A stretch of DNA of 64,000 nucleotides. Source: Psychroflexus lacisalsi (GTDB lineage: Bacteria > Bacteroidota > Bacteroidia > Flavobacteriales > Flavobacteriaceae). The stretch spans positions 434,001 to 498,000 of the forward strand of contig NZ_JAIQYZ010000002.1 of assembly GCF_020164495.1 (NCBI RefSeq), given 5' to 3'. Shown here in pieces: positions 8,611 through 17,255 of this stretch (position 1 is its first letter; each line of letters starts with the position of its first letter). The notes under the pieces were generated by a model. That model was not told where the DNA came from. It searched no databases and saw only the letters and a program-made list of their open reading frames with translations. The translations under genes and the position numbers were made by a program.

Positions 8611-9723
8611 TTACAGATGTTCTTCAATCTTTTCTATATAAAGTTGACCTATTTTATCCCAAGTAAAATTTGTACTCCAAACTTTAGCTTGCTTTGCATA
8701 GGTTTCCCGCTGAGATGTAATTTTATCTACGGCCTCTAAAATGGCCTGAGGATCATGAGGATCGACCAGCTGACCTGAATAATCAGCCTTAATCGCATCT
8801 TCAATACCACAATTGACACTTCCCACCGCTGGGAGTCCTAGAGCATTGGCTTCTAAAATAGCAATCCCGAAACCTTCTACATCTCCTGTCGAGGTCTGTT
8901 CACTTAGCATCATAAAAACATCCGAAGCAAGTAATAGCTTTATTTTTTCCTCTTCTGCCAGCCTCCCATGATGGCGAATATACTCGTTGATCTTAAGCTT
9001 GCTAGCTAAGTTTTCTAAGCGTTCTTGATCTGTGGGGAGACCTACGATATGATAGATAAGATTTGGGTAAGTTTTTATAAGTAAAGGCAAAGCTTTAATC
9101 ACATTATGTTGCCCTTTGCGCTGAGTAAGGTTTCCAACGGTGATTAAGTGCAGGAAGTCACTCTTTGTCTTCTCTTTATACTCAGGTTTTTTATGCACCT
9201 CATTAAGCTGAGACAAGTCAAAGCCATTTGGGATCACAGATTTTTGTTTTAGATTCAAATGAGACACGAGATTTAAGGTGAAGTTGGACACCCCAATCAC
9301 ATGATCGAACCGTTGCAAAGACCAATTGGTAAATCCTCTGGCTAAAGAGTTGGATAATTGAATTTCACTCCCATGAATAATCGCCACATAAGGTTTTGAA
9401 TAAAATAAAGATAAGAGTCCTCCAGTCCAAAGTGAAAATTTACCAGAAACCAGAATCAAATCAGCCTGTTTAGCAGACTGAAACGCAGAAACCAGTCTTA
9501 AAAGATAAGTCCATAAAATAAAGGGATAGCGTTGAACGCGATGACTTGAAAATTTTTGAAGTTGATCAAATTCCTTTTCCTCTACTCCATCTTGAGACCG
9601 TTGATCGGCCAGCACTTTTACTTTATAGTGCAATGACAATTGCTGTGCCAAATGGTAAGCATGGTTGCCAATCCCACCAGGTTGTGGGGGAAATTCGGAG
9701 GTAATAAGTAGGATGGTTTTCAA
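8611..9723 (-). CDS. Glycosyltransferase family 4 (GT-B)
   Basis: This 370-residue protein opens with a TTG codon at 9723 (KTILLITSEFPPQPGG). An in-frame stop lies just upstream and the conserved P-rich G-G-I loop begins at once, so TTG is the credible start. Landmarks of GT4 are the N-terminal GGIGNHAYHLA, VGNLTQRKG in the second domain, and EGFGIAILEANALGLPAVGS in the donor site. It is a cytoplasmic sugar transferase of the surface-glycan pathway. Repeat arrays lie on both sides, so it stands alone physically. The promoter is not recognisable in the flanking array. Confidence 0.85.
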   Translation of the reverse strand: MKTILLITSEFPPQPGGIGNHAYHLAQQLSLHYKVKVLADQRSQDGVEEKEFDQLQKFSSHRVQRYPFILWTYLLRLVSAFQSAKQADLILVSGKFSLWTGGLLSLFYSKPYVAIIHGSEIQLSNSLARGFTNWSLQRFDHVIGVSNFTLNLVSHLNLKQKSVIPNGFDLSQLNEVHKKPEYKEKTKSDFLHLITVGNLTQRKGQHNVIKALPLLIKTYPNLIYHIVGLPTDQERLENLASKLKINEYIRHHGRLAEEEKIKLLLASDVFMMLSEQTSTGDVEGFGIAILEANALGLPAVGSVNCGIEDAIKADYSGQLVDPHDPQAILEAVDKITSQRETYAKQAKVWSTNFTWDKIGQLYIEKIEEHL

Positions 9724-10432
9724 TGCGTTGTTCGTTTACTTGATGTCGTGTATTCGTTTATTCGGCGAGACTTTGTCTCTAATGGTGTATTCGTCCTTTC
9801 GTGTATTCGTGTATTCGGCGAGACTTTGTCTCTAATGGTGTATTCGTTATTTCGTGTATTCGCCACTTTGTTTTTATTATTTTTCGACTATACGACTATA
9901 CTACTATCCGTCCTTTCGTGTATTCGTGTATTAGTGTATTCGCCATTTTGTTTTTACTATTTTCCGATTTTATAATTATACTACTATACGACAATTCGTT
10001 CTTTCGTGTATTGGTGTATTCGAGTATTAGTGTATTCGCCATTTTGTTTTTACTATTTTCCGATTATACGACTATTCATTGTTTCGTATATTTGGAGATT
10101 TGTTTATTCGGTTACTCAGTTATTTTTTTCCTACTATACGATTATACTACTATACGTCTAAACGACTATCCGTTCTTTCGTGTATTGGTATATTCGAGTA
10201 TTAGTGTATTCGCCATTTTGTTTTTACTATTTTCCGATTATACGACTATTCATTGTTTCGTATATTTGGAGATTTGTTTATTCGGTTACTCAGTTATTTT
10301 TTTCCAACTATTCTACTATACGATTATACGACTATTCGTTCTTTCGTGTATTGATATATTCGCCATTCCTACTATACGATAATTCCATTATACGACTATA
10401 CAACTACAAACCTCCGGCTATAAGACTCCCAA
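9724..10432. repeat. Low-complexity array (GTATTCGT, TTTTACTATTTTCCG, ATTATACGACTAT words)
   Basis: This degenerate array includes the hairpin word GCGAGACTTTGTCTC twice (about 9766, 9818). A longer composite word (GTGTATTCGCCATTTTGTTT...) recurs at about 9937, 10031 and 10206. A near-identical ~110-bp segment is found at 10042-10120 and 10217-10300. The array is open in several frames only because its units lack stops. I see no gene. Confidence 0.7.
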
Positions 10433-11761
10433 CTACATCAACTTTTCAATTTTAGCACCTTCTTGAAGCTTTTTACTGGCTAATGACCAAGATTTATAGA
10501 CCTGTAAAAAGACAAGCGGTGAAATTAAAATACTGATTAACATTCCTAGAAGCATCATATAAGAATTACGTTTATATCGATAAGGCATTATTGAACTTGG
10601 AACCGTCTTTAGCAAAGCCCACCGAGTCGCGGTATTGCCATGGTACTTTCGGAAGAAATAGACTACACTAGGTATAGGTCGCGGATCTAACCATTTTCGA
10701 GGTCGAAATGCATCCCAACTCCCCATTTCGCGTAATCCTCCTACGCTAGCTTTTACATCTATGCATGAAGCTAAAGGATTTGAAATACTTTTAATCCCTT
10801 TCAAATAAACACGCAATCCAAATTCACCATCGCCCATTCGCTGCTTTTCAAATTGACGATCAAACAAACCAACGTCTTGGAATACAGATTTGTATAAAGC
10901 TGCATTACCAGTTGCGAATTGTGATGCTAACTTAAAATAATTGCTATCCATAGGTATATTCATACCCTGTGGATAAAAAACTCCTGCTGAAACCTTAGCG
11001 TCAAAAAAATCTAAGCATTTTAAATGCTGAACAATCCAGTCATCATTTATCCTCACATCGTCTTCAGACAACAAAATTACTGACCCTTTAGCATTTTTAA
11101 TTGCTGTATTTCTAGCCAACCAAAGGGCTTTTTCTTCCTGATGTATCAGCTTTAAGTCGAGTTTAAAGTCCTTATAAAAATCCTTTTGAAAAGGCTCTGA
11201 CTGATCTACGACAATCACTTCAAAGTGTTTATAATCCTGTTGTTCCAAATCGAGGAGCACATCTTTTAAATAAGGATAGCGGTTTAAGGTTGGAATGACA
11301 ATACTTACCAAAGGCTTGGAGGCGAGCAGGCTAGACTCATAATTGGAATAACTTGGGTAAGGAATATACTCTTGTGATAAAAATTGACGTTGAGTTTGTC
11401 GAGTTTTAAAGAAAGCACTAAGCTCCTTAATTGGATTTTTAAGGGATAGCAGACGTATTAAAAGCGTGTAAAGCACCCAAGCCTGATGAAAGTTTTTACG
11501 GATAAAGCGATATTCATCACTAAGGGGTAATTTTTCAAAATTGATGTAGGTATCTGCCTCCCCGATATAGCCCTTTTGAATCGCTTGCCAAGACAAATCA
11601 TAGTTTTTTGCTAGTTGAGAGCGGTAAGAGTCATCTTTAGAAAGATGAACTAAGGCCGATTCTGGAAGTTCTTCAACTTTTGGAAACACGCTGTGTCGGT
11701 CTTTTATAAAAAGACGGAAATAATGGGTTGGCTGAAGATAGGTGAGGAATTTAAAAGGCAT
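10433..11761 (-). CDS. Glycosyltransferase family 2 with N-terminal extension
   Basis: About 442 residues from the ATG at 11761, which avoids overlapping the upstream gene's stop; a start at 11791 is also open. The first ~150 residues are an uncharacterised extension. A GT-A domain follows: VSIVIPTLNRYPYLKD, VIVVDQSEP, and the metal-binding acidic motif in LLSEDDVRI. A hydrophobic helix near the C-terminus (MLLGMLISILISPLVFL) suggests membrane association. The protein is an inverting sugar transferase for surface-glycan assembly. It follows the hexapeptide acetyltransferase gene closely and is probably co-transcribed with it. Confidence 0.82.
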   Translation of the reverse strand: MPFKFLTYLQPTHYFRLFIKDRHSVFPKVEELPESALVHLSKDDSYRSQLAKNYDLSWQAIQKGYIGEADTYINFEKLPLSDEYRFIRKNFHQAWVLYTLLIRLLSLKNPIKELSAFFKTRQTQRQFLSQEYIPYPSYSNYESSLLASKPLVSIVIPTLNRYPYLKDVLLDLEQQDYKHFEVIVVDQSEPFQKDFYKDFKLDLKLIHQEEKALWLARNTAIKNAKGSVILLSEDDVRINDDWIVQHLKCLDFFDAKVSAGVFYPQGMNIPMDSNYFKLASQFATGNAALYKSVFQDVGLFDRQFEKQRMGDGEFGLRVYLKGIKSISNPLASCIDVKASVGGLREMGSWDAFRPRKWLDPRPIPSVVYFFRKYHGNTATRWALLKTVPSSIMPYRYKRNSYMMLLGMLISILISPLVFLQVYKSWSLASKKLQEGAKIEKLM

Positions 11762-11765
11762 AAAA

Positions 11766-12284
11766 CTAATTAATTTTTGCAGGTACACCAATTAATGATA
11801 AATTATCATTGTAAAAGCTTTTTACAACACAAGCCATCGCCGCGATTTTGATGTTATTACCTAATTGAAGTGGTCCAATAATACAGGCATTTGCTCCAAT
11901 ATTACAATTATTTCCAATTATTATTCCTTTAGAACCATTCTTAACTCCTATAATATTTCCACCTGTTAAGGTTAGCATCTCCCCTATTTTAGCTTTTCCT
12001 GAAATTACAATACCGGCAGATGGATGATGTATGTTTATTCCTCCTTGAATTTCGGCTTTGTGATGTATGTCACAATTGGAGATAATTTGAAGTAAATAAA
12101 AAAAGGGTGAGAATAGTATCCTTATAAATTTGTAATAACTTTTAAACATGCCATAAAAAAATCTATCTAGCCGATAAGAGAAAACTCCCCAAAATGCACG
12201 GTTAAACAACAAAACAATAAGCCTATATTTATTTCTACCCAATAGAGAATTTATGTCCTTAAATAAATATCGAAATTGTTTCAA
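11766..12284 (-). CDS. Hexapeptide-repeat (left-handed beta-helix) acetyltransferase, serine acetyltransferase-like
   Basis: The protein has 172 residues. An N-terminal helical, partly hydrophobic part (about 1-68) precedes imperfect hexapeptide repeats: INIHHPSAGIVISG, IGNNCNIGANACIIGP, IKIAAMACV. It ends GVPAK, as in CysE-like acyltransferases. In glycan clusters such proteins usually acetylate a sugar or amino sugar with acetyl-CoA rather than serine. The domain is short compared with true CysE, and no cysteine-synthesis partner is nearby, so sugar O-acetylation is the better guess. It is followed at 5 bp by the GT2 gene. Confidence 0.75.
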   Translation of the reverse strand: MKQFRYLFKDINSLLGRNKYRLIVLLFNRAFWGVFSYRLDRFFYGMFKSYYKFIRILFSPFFYLLQIISNCDIHHKAEIQGGINIHHPSAGIVISGKAKIGEMLTLTGGNIIGVKNGSKGIIIGNNCNIGANACIIGPLQLGNNIKIAAMACVVKSFYNDNLSLIGVPAKIN

Positions 12285-12361
12285 TCTCTTCTATATTTTA
12301 AAAATTTATAATCTATTAAAAGTTTAAGACTAAACTTTTTACTAGTCCCCTTCAGATCAAA

Positions 12362-12520
12362 TTATTGGTCTTGATAGGTCGCATTGAACTTACTCAAACA
12401 AGCTTGATTAAGGTGTTTATTTAACCCAAAAGAAATCCATGTAAATTCTGGATGGTATGAAAACATCTTATTAAATAAGGTGGTTCCTGAGCGCCCTGAA
12501 ACATGAATTATGGTATTCAT
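12362..12520 (-). pseudogene. Sulfotransferase N-terminal fragment (52 codons)
   Basis: An ATG at 12520 overlaps the stop of the SGNH gene as ATGA, the usual coupling arrangement. It encodes 52 residues beginning MNTIIHVSGRSGTTLFNKMF and then HPEFTWIS. GRSGTT is the PAPS 5'-phosphosulfate loop seen at the very start of sulfotransferases, and a helix and HP-E segment follow as in that family. The frame ends at a TAA (12362) where a complete enzyme would need about 200 more residues, and no continuation is visible in the 80 bp before the next gene. I read it as a deleted sulfotransferase gene whose start region survives. A short functional peptide is much less likely. Confidence 0.6.
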
Positions 12521-13398
12521 TTTAGAATAGCATTTACAAAGGATTGAGTAGCCAAAACTCTCCCCCTCTTATTGACATGAATAGCATCATAAAACAAAGC
12601 TGTATCTTGAGCTAGTAATGTAGAATGATTGATCATGGTATAGGCTTTTGGTGTGATCTGCTGCTGATTCAACAGTGGTGATTGGTATAGAATGAGTTCT
12701 ATACTATTTTCTTTACAAAGTAATTGAATTTTTTCTAGATAAGGGTTCTTAAACTGATATTCTGATCGTTTTATCGTTTTGGTCTCGAGTGAACTGCCTA
12801 AATTAGGATAAACATAATTTCCCTTCGCATCAAAGCGATTGCGATAGTTTGGCTTTGCCAGAGCAATCAATGAGGGGTAAAAAAGCTCGGTGTTATAATA
12901 GCTAAAACCATATAAGGGAACAAAAGTACTCCCGTAAACTGGAGACAAGTCATCAGTGGGTAAGCCCTTAAAATGATCTTTCACCTCTTTTTTAAATATA
13001 AAAGGCAAAAATCGATAAGCGTTATTGCCTAGTTTAGGATGAGCATTGGCAACATCCCAAGGCGTAATCGCGAGAATACATCGTTTTAACTGGCCTCCTG
13101 ACTCTAGAAAATGTTTTAGCATAAGGTAGTGAGAAGGCAAAGCAGTATCATCCATGCTCAGATTCAAACCCTGCCAGTTGGTCAAACTATCGATTTGCTT
13201 GGTATCTAAAGTGGTTAGACCTGTGCTCGATCCTAACACGATATAATCCAAATCTAAGTTATCTTGGTTGATCGCAAAACTAGGTTTATAGAACGTAGAT
13301 TGTCTCAAACTCCAAAAACTTCCTAAGGCAATTAGGTTAAGCAGGATAAAAACCAAGCTTCCGTAAAGAGCGATATGTTTTAAGAAGATTTTCATCAA
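12517..13398 (-). CDS. SGNH-hydrolase-like O-acylation partner (AlgJ/AlgX/DltD-like)
   Basis: The 293-residue protein has an N-terminal signal anchor (about 6-28). It then carries a nucleophile motif VLGSSTGL with Ser57/58 and a C-terminal DxxH triad segment, YDAIHVNKRG (Asp271, His274). This arrangement is that of periplasmic SGNH proteins that accept acyl groups handed over by a membrane MBOAT protein and attach them to an exported glycan. The gene overlaps the MBOAT reading frame upstream by 4 bp, so the two form one functional pair. The family is divergent and the exact acyl group (usually acetyl) is inferred. Confidence 0.75.
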   Translation of the reverse strand: MMKIFLKHIALYGSLVFILLNLIALGSFWSLRQSTFYKPSFAINQDNLDLDYIVLGSSTGLTTLDTKQIDSLTNWQGLNLSMDDTALPSHYLMLKHFLESGGQLKRCILAITPWDVANAHPKLGNNAYRFLPFIFKKEVKDHFKGLPTDDLSPVYGSTFVPLYGFSYYNTELFYPSLIALAKPNYRNRFDAKGNYVYPNLGSSLETKTIKRSEYQFKNPYLEKIQLLCKENSIELILYQSPLLNQQQITPKAYTMINHSTLLAQDTALFYDAIHVNKRGRVLATQSFVNAILK

Positions 13399-13685
13399 AA
13401 TTGAAAGTAAATAAAATCAGCTTGATTTTTGAACGCTCCCATCAATACGATGCAAGCGATAATAAAAGCAGCAGAAAACCTATTGAGATTAACTTCGACC
13501 AACTGTTTTCTAAAGGCTTTAAATTCAAAATAAAGCATGATTAAAACGCTAAAAAGTATCACAGCACTTAATAGAATAAATTTTGAGGACTTGATAAAAT
13601 ACATCAAACTCACAGATTTAAATTCTGCTATGTTATACATATACTGTAAGGCTTCAGTTAGGCTATTGGCTCTAAAAAAATCCAA
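13395..13685 (-). pseudogene. C-terminal part of MBOAT O-acyltransferase, in the -1 frame
   Basis: About 93 residues beginning FFRANSLTEALQYM continue the MBOAT protein exactly where the upstream frame diverges. The ILFS...ILFSVLIMLYF and C-terminal GAFKNQADFIYFQF segments are the last helices of AlgI-like proteins. No good start codon exists for independent translation (TTG only, at 13685). The product is made only if the frame is repaired by slippage or by a base insertion. Confidence 0.8.
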
Positions 13686-14821
13686 GCCAAACAGACGATG
13701 GTAAAAGTAAATCCAATTTTAAGAATCTGCTGAAACTGGAGGGCATCGTTTTCCAGATATTTCCGGTTCAACTTAAAGATCAATAAAGGCAAAAAGAAAA
13801 GCGCGTGCAAGGCTCCCCAAATGATAAAGGTCCAATTGGCGCCATGCCAAAATCCACTAACTAGAAAGATAATCAACACATTTCTCACTTGAAGGGAACG
13901 TTTCACGCGGCTTCCCCCCAATGGAATATAAAGGTAATCTCTAAACCAGGTTGATAATGAAATATGCCAACGTCTCCAAAACTCAGCAATATCTCTGGAA
14001 AAATAAGGAAAGGCAAAATTGGTCATTAATTGAAATCCAAATAGTCGAGCGGTCCCGATGGCGATATCGGAATAGCCCGAAAAATCTCCATAGATCTGAA
14101 AGGCAAACAGCACCGCACCAAATCCCAATTCTGCACTCGAAAAGTTATCGGGATTATCAAAGATTTGGTTGACCAAAAAGGCGCAATTATCGGCAATCAC
14201 TACTTTTTTGAATAGCCCCCAGATAATTAAATACACCCCAGATTTCGCCACTTTATAGCTAAAGCTTCTAGCTTGACTAAATTGGGGAAGGAGTCTGGTA
14301 GCTCGCTCTATGGGTCCTGCCACCAGCTGAGGAAAAAATGCGACATAGGCGGCGAAGTTCAACAAGCTATGAGTAGGTTGAAGTTCTTTTCTGTAAACAT
14401 CTATAGTATAACTAAGGGTTTGGAAGGTATAAAAAGAAATCCCAACCGGTAAAATAATGGAAAGTGTACTTACTTCTAAATCTACGCCTAAGCCTCCCCA
14501 AGCCTCTACCCAAGAGTCAATAAAGAAATTGAAGTATTTAAAAACACCCAAAAAGCCTAGATTCACCAATAGACTCGTCCAAAGCAAAGACTTAGATCGT
14601 TTTTTAGAATTAGATTTTCCTAGTGCTTTACCCAAATAAAAATCGAGTAAAGTACTAAAGAGGATAAGGCTTAAAAAACGCCAATCCCACCAGGCGTAAA
14701 ACACATAGCTGGCCACTAAAATTAAAGCATTTTGTGCCTTTAGCTTTGTTCTCAGCACAAACCAATATAGGGCAAAGACTATTGGTAAAAAGACAAAAAA
14801 AGTAAAGGAGTTAAAAAGCAT
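13658..14821 (-). CDS. MBOAT-family membrane O-acyltransferase (AlgI/DltB-like), frameshifted near the C-terminus
   Basis: The 387-residue frame holds about ten membrane helices and the MBOAT catalytic region: FWRRWHISLSTWFRDY with His286, and SGFWHGANWTF with the invariant His326. Such proteins move acyl groups across the inner membrane to a periplasmic SGNH partner, whose gene lies directly downstream. After Ile381-Phe382 the frame runs into a five-residue tail and a stop. Shifting to the -1 frame at that point restores WIFFRANSL, the usual family sequence, and adds the missing ~93 residues, giving about 475 in total. The shift is at a T7 tract (coding strand) within T TTT TTA. It starts 2 bp from the upstream glycosyltransferase stop. 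Confidence 0.85.
   Translation of the reverse strand: MLFNSFTFFVFLPIVFALYWFVLRTKLKAQNALILVASYVFYAWWDWRFLSLILFSTLLDFYLGKALGKSNSKKRSKSLLWTSLLVNLGFLGVFKYFNFFIDSWVEAWGGLGVDLEVSTLSIILPVGISFYTFQTLSYTIDVYRKELQPTHSLLNFAAYVAFFPQLVAGPIERATRLLPQFSQARSFSYKVAKSGVYLIIWGLFKKVVIADNCAFLVNQIFDNPDNFSSAELGFGAVLFAFQIYGDFSGYSDIAIGTARLFGFQLMTNFAFPYFSRDIAEFWRRWHISLSTWFRDYLYIPLGGSRVKRSLQVRNVLIIFLVSGFWHGANWTFIIWGALHALFFLPLLIFKLNRKYLENDALQFQQILKIGFTFTIVCLAWIFLEPIA
13673..13679 (-). other. T TTT TTA slippery heptamer at the MBOAT frame break
   Basis: In the zero frame the coding strand reads ATT TTT TTA. Simultaneous -1 slippage of the TTT and TTA codons would give ATT TTT TTT AGA and rejoin the conserved frame. This is the X XXY YYZ form of a -1 slippery site. 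Equally, one missing T in an original T8 would produce it. No strong downstream stem-loop or upstream Shine-Dalgarno stimulator is evident by eye. Confidence 0.5.
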
Positions 14822-14822
14822 A

Positions 14823-16001
14823 TTAAGTCGTATAAAATTCAGAAAAAGACTTGGCTTGTTGTTCTAAGCTAAAGTCATCATGAACCCGTTGAATAGCCTT
14901 TTGACTTATTTGTTCTTTTTCGTGATTAGATCTCTGCATCACCTCTATAATCTTTTGAGCTAACAAGTGGGGTTGACCTTTAGGAGATAAGAACCCCGTT
15001 GTATTGTTTTGTATGTTTTCAGATAAAGCACCAGCATCGTAGGCTAAGCATAGCTTTCCTAAAGCCTGAGCTTCTAAAACTGCATTACAAAAGCCTTCAC
15101 TTAAACTGGTCTGAACGTAAATCTCTGTTTTAGAAAGTTCTTCTAAGGTCTCGGCATGACTAAGTTTTCCTAATAAAAGGACTTGCTCTTGCAAATCTGC
15201 TTTATAAATATGATAGGCATACCTCTCGGTGTGTTTCTGATCTCCCTCACCGATGACCTTCCACTCAAAATCAATTTGCTTTGACTTTAGATGTTGAGCT
15301 GTTTCAATTAAGTCATCTATTCCTTTGATCCAATGCAACCTTGCAATCGTTAAAAGTTTAAACTTTGTACCCAAAGTATCACTAGATAATTGAATCTTTT
15401 TTATAAAATCAAAATCTATCGCAGGATAAATCACTTCACTATCGACCGACTTAGAAAGCCCCAAATCAAAAGCTTTTTCTAATAAATAATTAGAAATGCT
15501 ATGTACCTTATCGACATGCATCCATAATCTTTGATAGCAATCTCTATTCTTTAAGAGGAAAACCTCTATATCATAGCCTCGAAAGCTTACCGCAAGTTTT
15601 GCTCCAATAGCTTTAGGGACAGTCTCACGGTCTATAGCCATAGTGGCAAAACCAAAGTGGATCCAATTGGCATTTAACTTTAAAAGACTCGCATTGATAT
15701 AGATTTTTTCTATCAAACGCTTAAAGGACGTTCCCTCTTTTCGCTCTAGGTTGATGTATCGATTCACTTTAGTCCAATAAGCCAATAAGCCTACAAACAC
15801 TAACAACATACTTAACAATTGCCTAATGGGATTTTTATACACCCTAGGATGTTGAATATGTGCGCATAAGTCAAAGGATTTATTGGTAGCTGCTGTGACC
15901 AAAACTACCTGATGCCCATTAGCCTTTAAACCTTTAATTTTCGAACGAAAAAAAGTTTCTGAATACCCAGGGGGTTGAGAAAGGACTAAAGTAATTTTCA
16001 T
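14823..16001 (-). CDS. Glycosyltransferase family 4 (GT-B)
   Basis: The 392-residue protein begins MKITLVLSQPPGYSETF, the acceptor-domain start of GT4 enzymes. The second domain has LLTIARLHWIKGID, GEGDQ, and the donor-site stretch SLSEGFCNAVLEAQALG. An internal hydrophobic patch at about 65-80 may tether it to the membrane. It is a cytoplasmic glycan-assembly enzyme of unknown sugar. The stop is 1 bp before the MBOAT start, so the acylation genes are coupled to it. An 80-bp gap separates it from the upstream glycosyltransferase. Confidence 0.85.
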   Translation of the reverse strand: MKITLVLSQPPGYSETFFRSKIKGLKANGHQVVLVTAATNKSFDLCAHIQHPRVYKNPIRQLLSMLLVFVGLLAYWTKVNRYINLERKEGTSFKRLIEKIYINASLLKLNANWIHFGFATMAIDRETVPKAIGAKLAVSFRGYDIEVFLLKNRDCYQRLWMHVDKVHSISNYLLEKAFDLGLSKSVDSEVIYPAIDFDFIKKIQLSSDTLGTKFKLLTIARLHWIKGIDDLIETAQHLKSKQIDFEWKVIGEGDQKHTERYAYHIYKADLQEQVLLLGKLSHAETLEELSKTEIYVQTSLSEGFCNAVLEAQALGKLCLAYDAGALSENIQNNTTGFLSPKGQPHLLAQKIIEVMQRSNHEKEQISQKAIQRVHDDFSLEQQAKSFSEFYTT

Positions 16002-16080
16002 GTAAAATAAAAAAATGAAGTTAAGAATTTAGACAATAATACTCTCTTCCTTGACCGAAAATTGAAAGTTTTCAAGGGTC

Positions 16081-17253
16081 TCAATATTTCAAGACTGTTG
16101 CATACAAATTCATCATATCTTTAATCATTTTCTCTTCATTATGCTGCTGTTCCACTTTTTGACGTGCTTTAATAGTGATATTTTTTATTTGCTCCGCATC
16201 TAAATTCATGAATTTGATTATTTGCATATTTAAAGCTTCTGAATCTCGAATGGGTACAATCCAACCTTCTTTGTTATGAGTAATCAACTCCTCCATACCA
16301 CCACAATTGGTGGAGATAACAGGCGTACCTAAAGCCATTGACTCAACAGCAACATTGGCAATACCCTCTTCAACACTCGGCAAAAGCATAACATCGGCAT
16401 GATATACTTTCTCGAACACCTCCTCTTGTGGTATTTTATAAGTTAGGCTGATATGATTTTCTAAGCCCAAATCATGTATCAAGAATAAAACTTCTTCATC
16501 CCCTTGACCACCAATAATCGTATAATGAAAATCAATACCCTTTTGCTTTAAATAGGAACAAGCTTTTATTGCTGTTGGATAATCTTTAACCCAATGAGAT
16601 CTGCCTACAGAAATCATTTGTAATTTTTCTGATTTATGTTTTAAAGTTTGATTCATTTTTAAACTAGAAATTGATGTTCCTGAATAAATCACATGATTTG
16701 GTATATCTATTATTGAAATAATTTTTTGATATCTTACAGATATAGCTTTAGAAACAGAATGTAGTCCATCTAAACGGTGATAATAATTGCTTAGGATCTT
16801 AGCAAAGCTTTTACTTACAAAAGGTGTTATATTATTTTGTGAACCCCGCTGGCTCAGAATAATTTTAAAATTCAAGTTGTTAAAATAAGGTTCCAACCAG
16901 AGCAACAAGGTTGGCCATTGTACATGCACAACATCGGGCTGCAAGTTTTTAAGGACTAAGTCTAAATTCTGTTTTTGCAAGGCTTTGCGATTGCCTTGGA
17001 CTAAAAATAGCATAGCCTGAAAAAAGCTTTTGGGTAGACCCCATCGAACTGCCAGCCCTAAACTTGTTTTTATAAACTTGAGTTTTGATTGATTACTGCC
17101 CAAACTTTGGTACTTAACCATAGGGATAGGATTAGAATTTATTTCATTGAAACCAATCACACTCACCTTTTGACCTTGAATAATTAAACCCATAATAAGG
17201 CGATTGATAAAGGCGGTGGTTTTAAAAGAACCGTCAAAGATGATGATATGCAT
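16081..17253 (-). CDS. Glycosyltransferase family 4 (GT-B)
   Basis: The protein has 390 residues. The GT4 landmarks are MISVGRSHWVKDYP at the inter-domain junction, IIGGQGDEE, and PSVEEGIANVAVESMALGTPVIST with the catalytic-site E-x7-E spacing, then NCGGMEEL. The N-terminus (MHIIIFDGSFKTTAF) is family-typical, so the start at 17253 is secure. It lies 2 bp after the preceding glycosyltransferase stop and is clearly part of the same operon. Donor and acceptor are unknown. Confidence 0.85.
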   Translation of the reverse strand: MHIIIFDGSFKTTAFINRLIMGLIIQGQKVSVIGFNEINSNPIPMVKYQSLGSNQSKLKFIKTSLGLAVRWGLPKSFFQAMLFLVQGNRKALQKQNLDLVLKNLQPDVVHVQWPTLLLWLEPYFNNLNFKIILSQRGSQNNITPFVSKSFAKILSNYYHRLDGLHSVSKAISVRYQKIISIIDIPNHVIYSGTSISSLKMNQTLKHKSEKLQMISVGRSHWVKDYPTAIKACSYLKQKGIDFHYTIIGGQGDEEVLFLIHDLGLENHISLTYKIPQEEVFEKVYHADVMLLPSVEEGIANVAVESMALGTPVISTNCGGMEELITHNKEGWIVPIRDSEALNMQIIKFMNLDAEQIKNITIKARQKVEQQHNEEKMIKDMMNLYATVLKY

Positions 17254-17255
17254 GA

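Noticed and set aside
6960-9850. CRISPR array
   Set aside because: Units are 8 bp tandem or short hairpins with no unique spacers of constant length and no cas genes.
6960-10432. Long open frames (up to about 190 codons) in the GTATTCGT arrays
   Set aside because: The 8-mer lacks stops in every frame, so openness is automatic; the translations are Tyr/Ser/Cys/Ile/Arg stutter with no domain and no consistent start.
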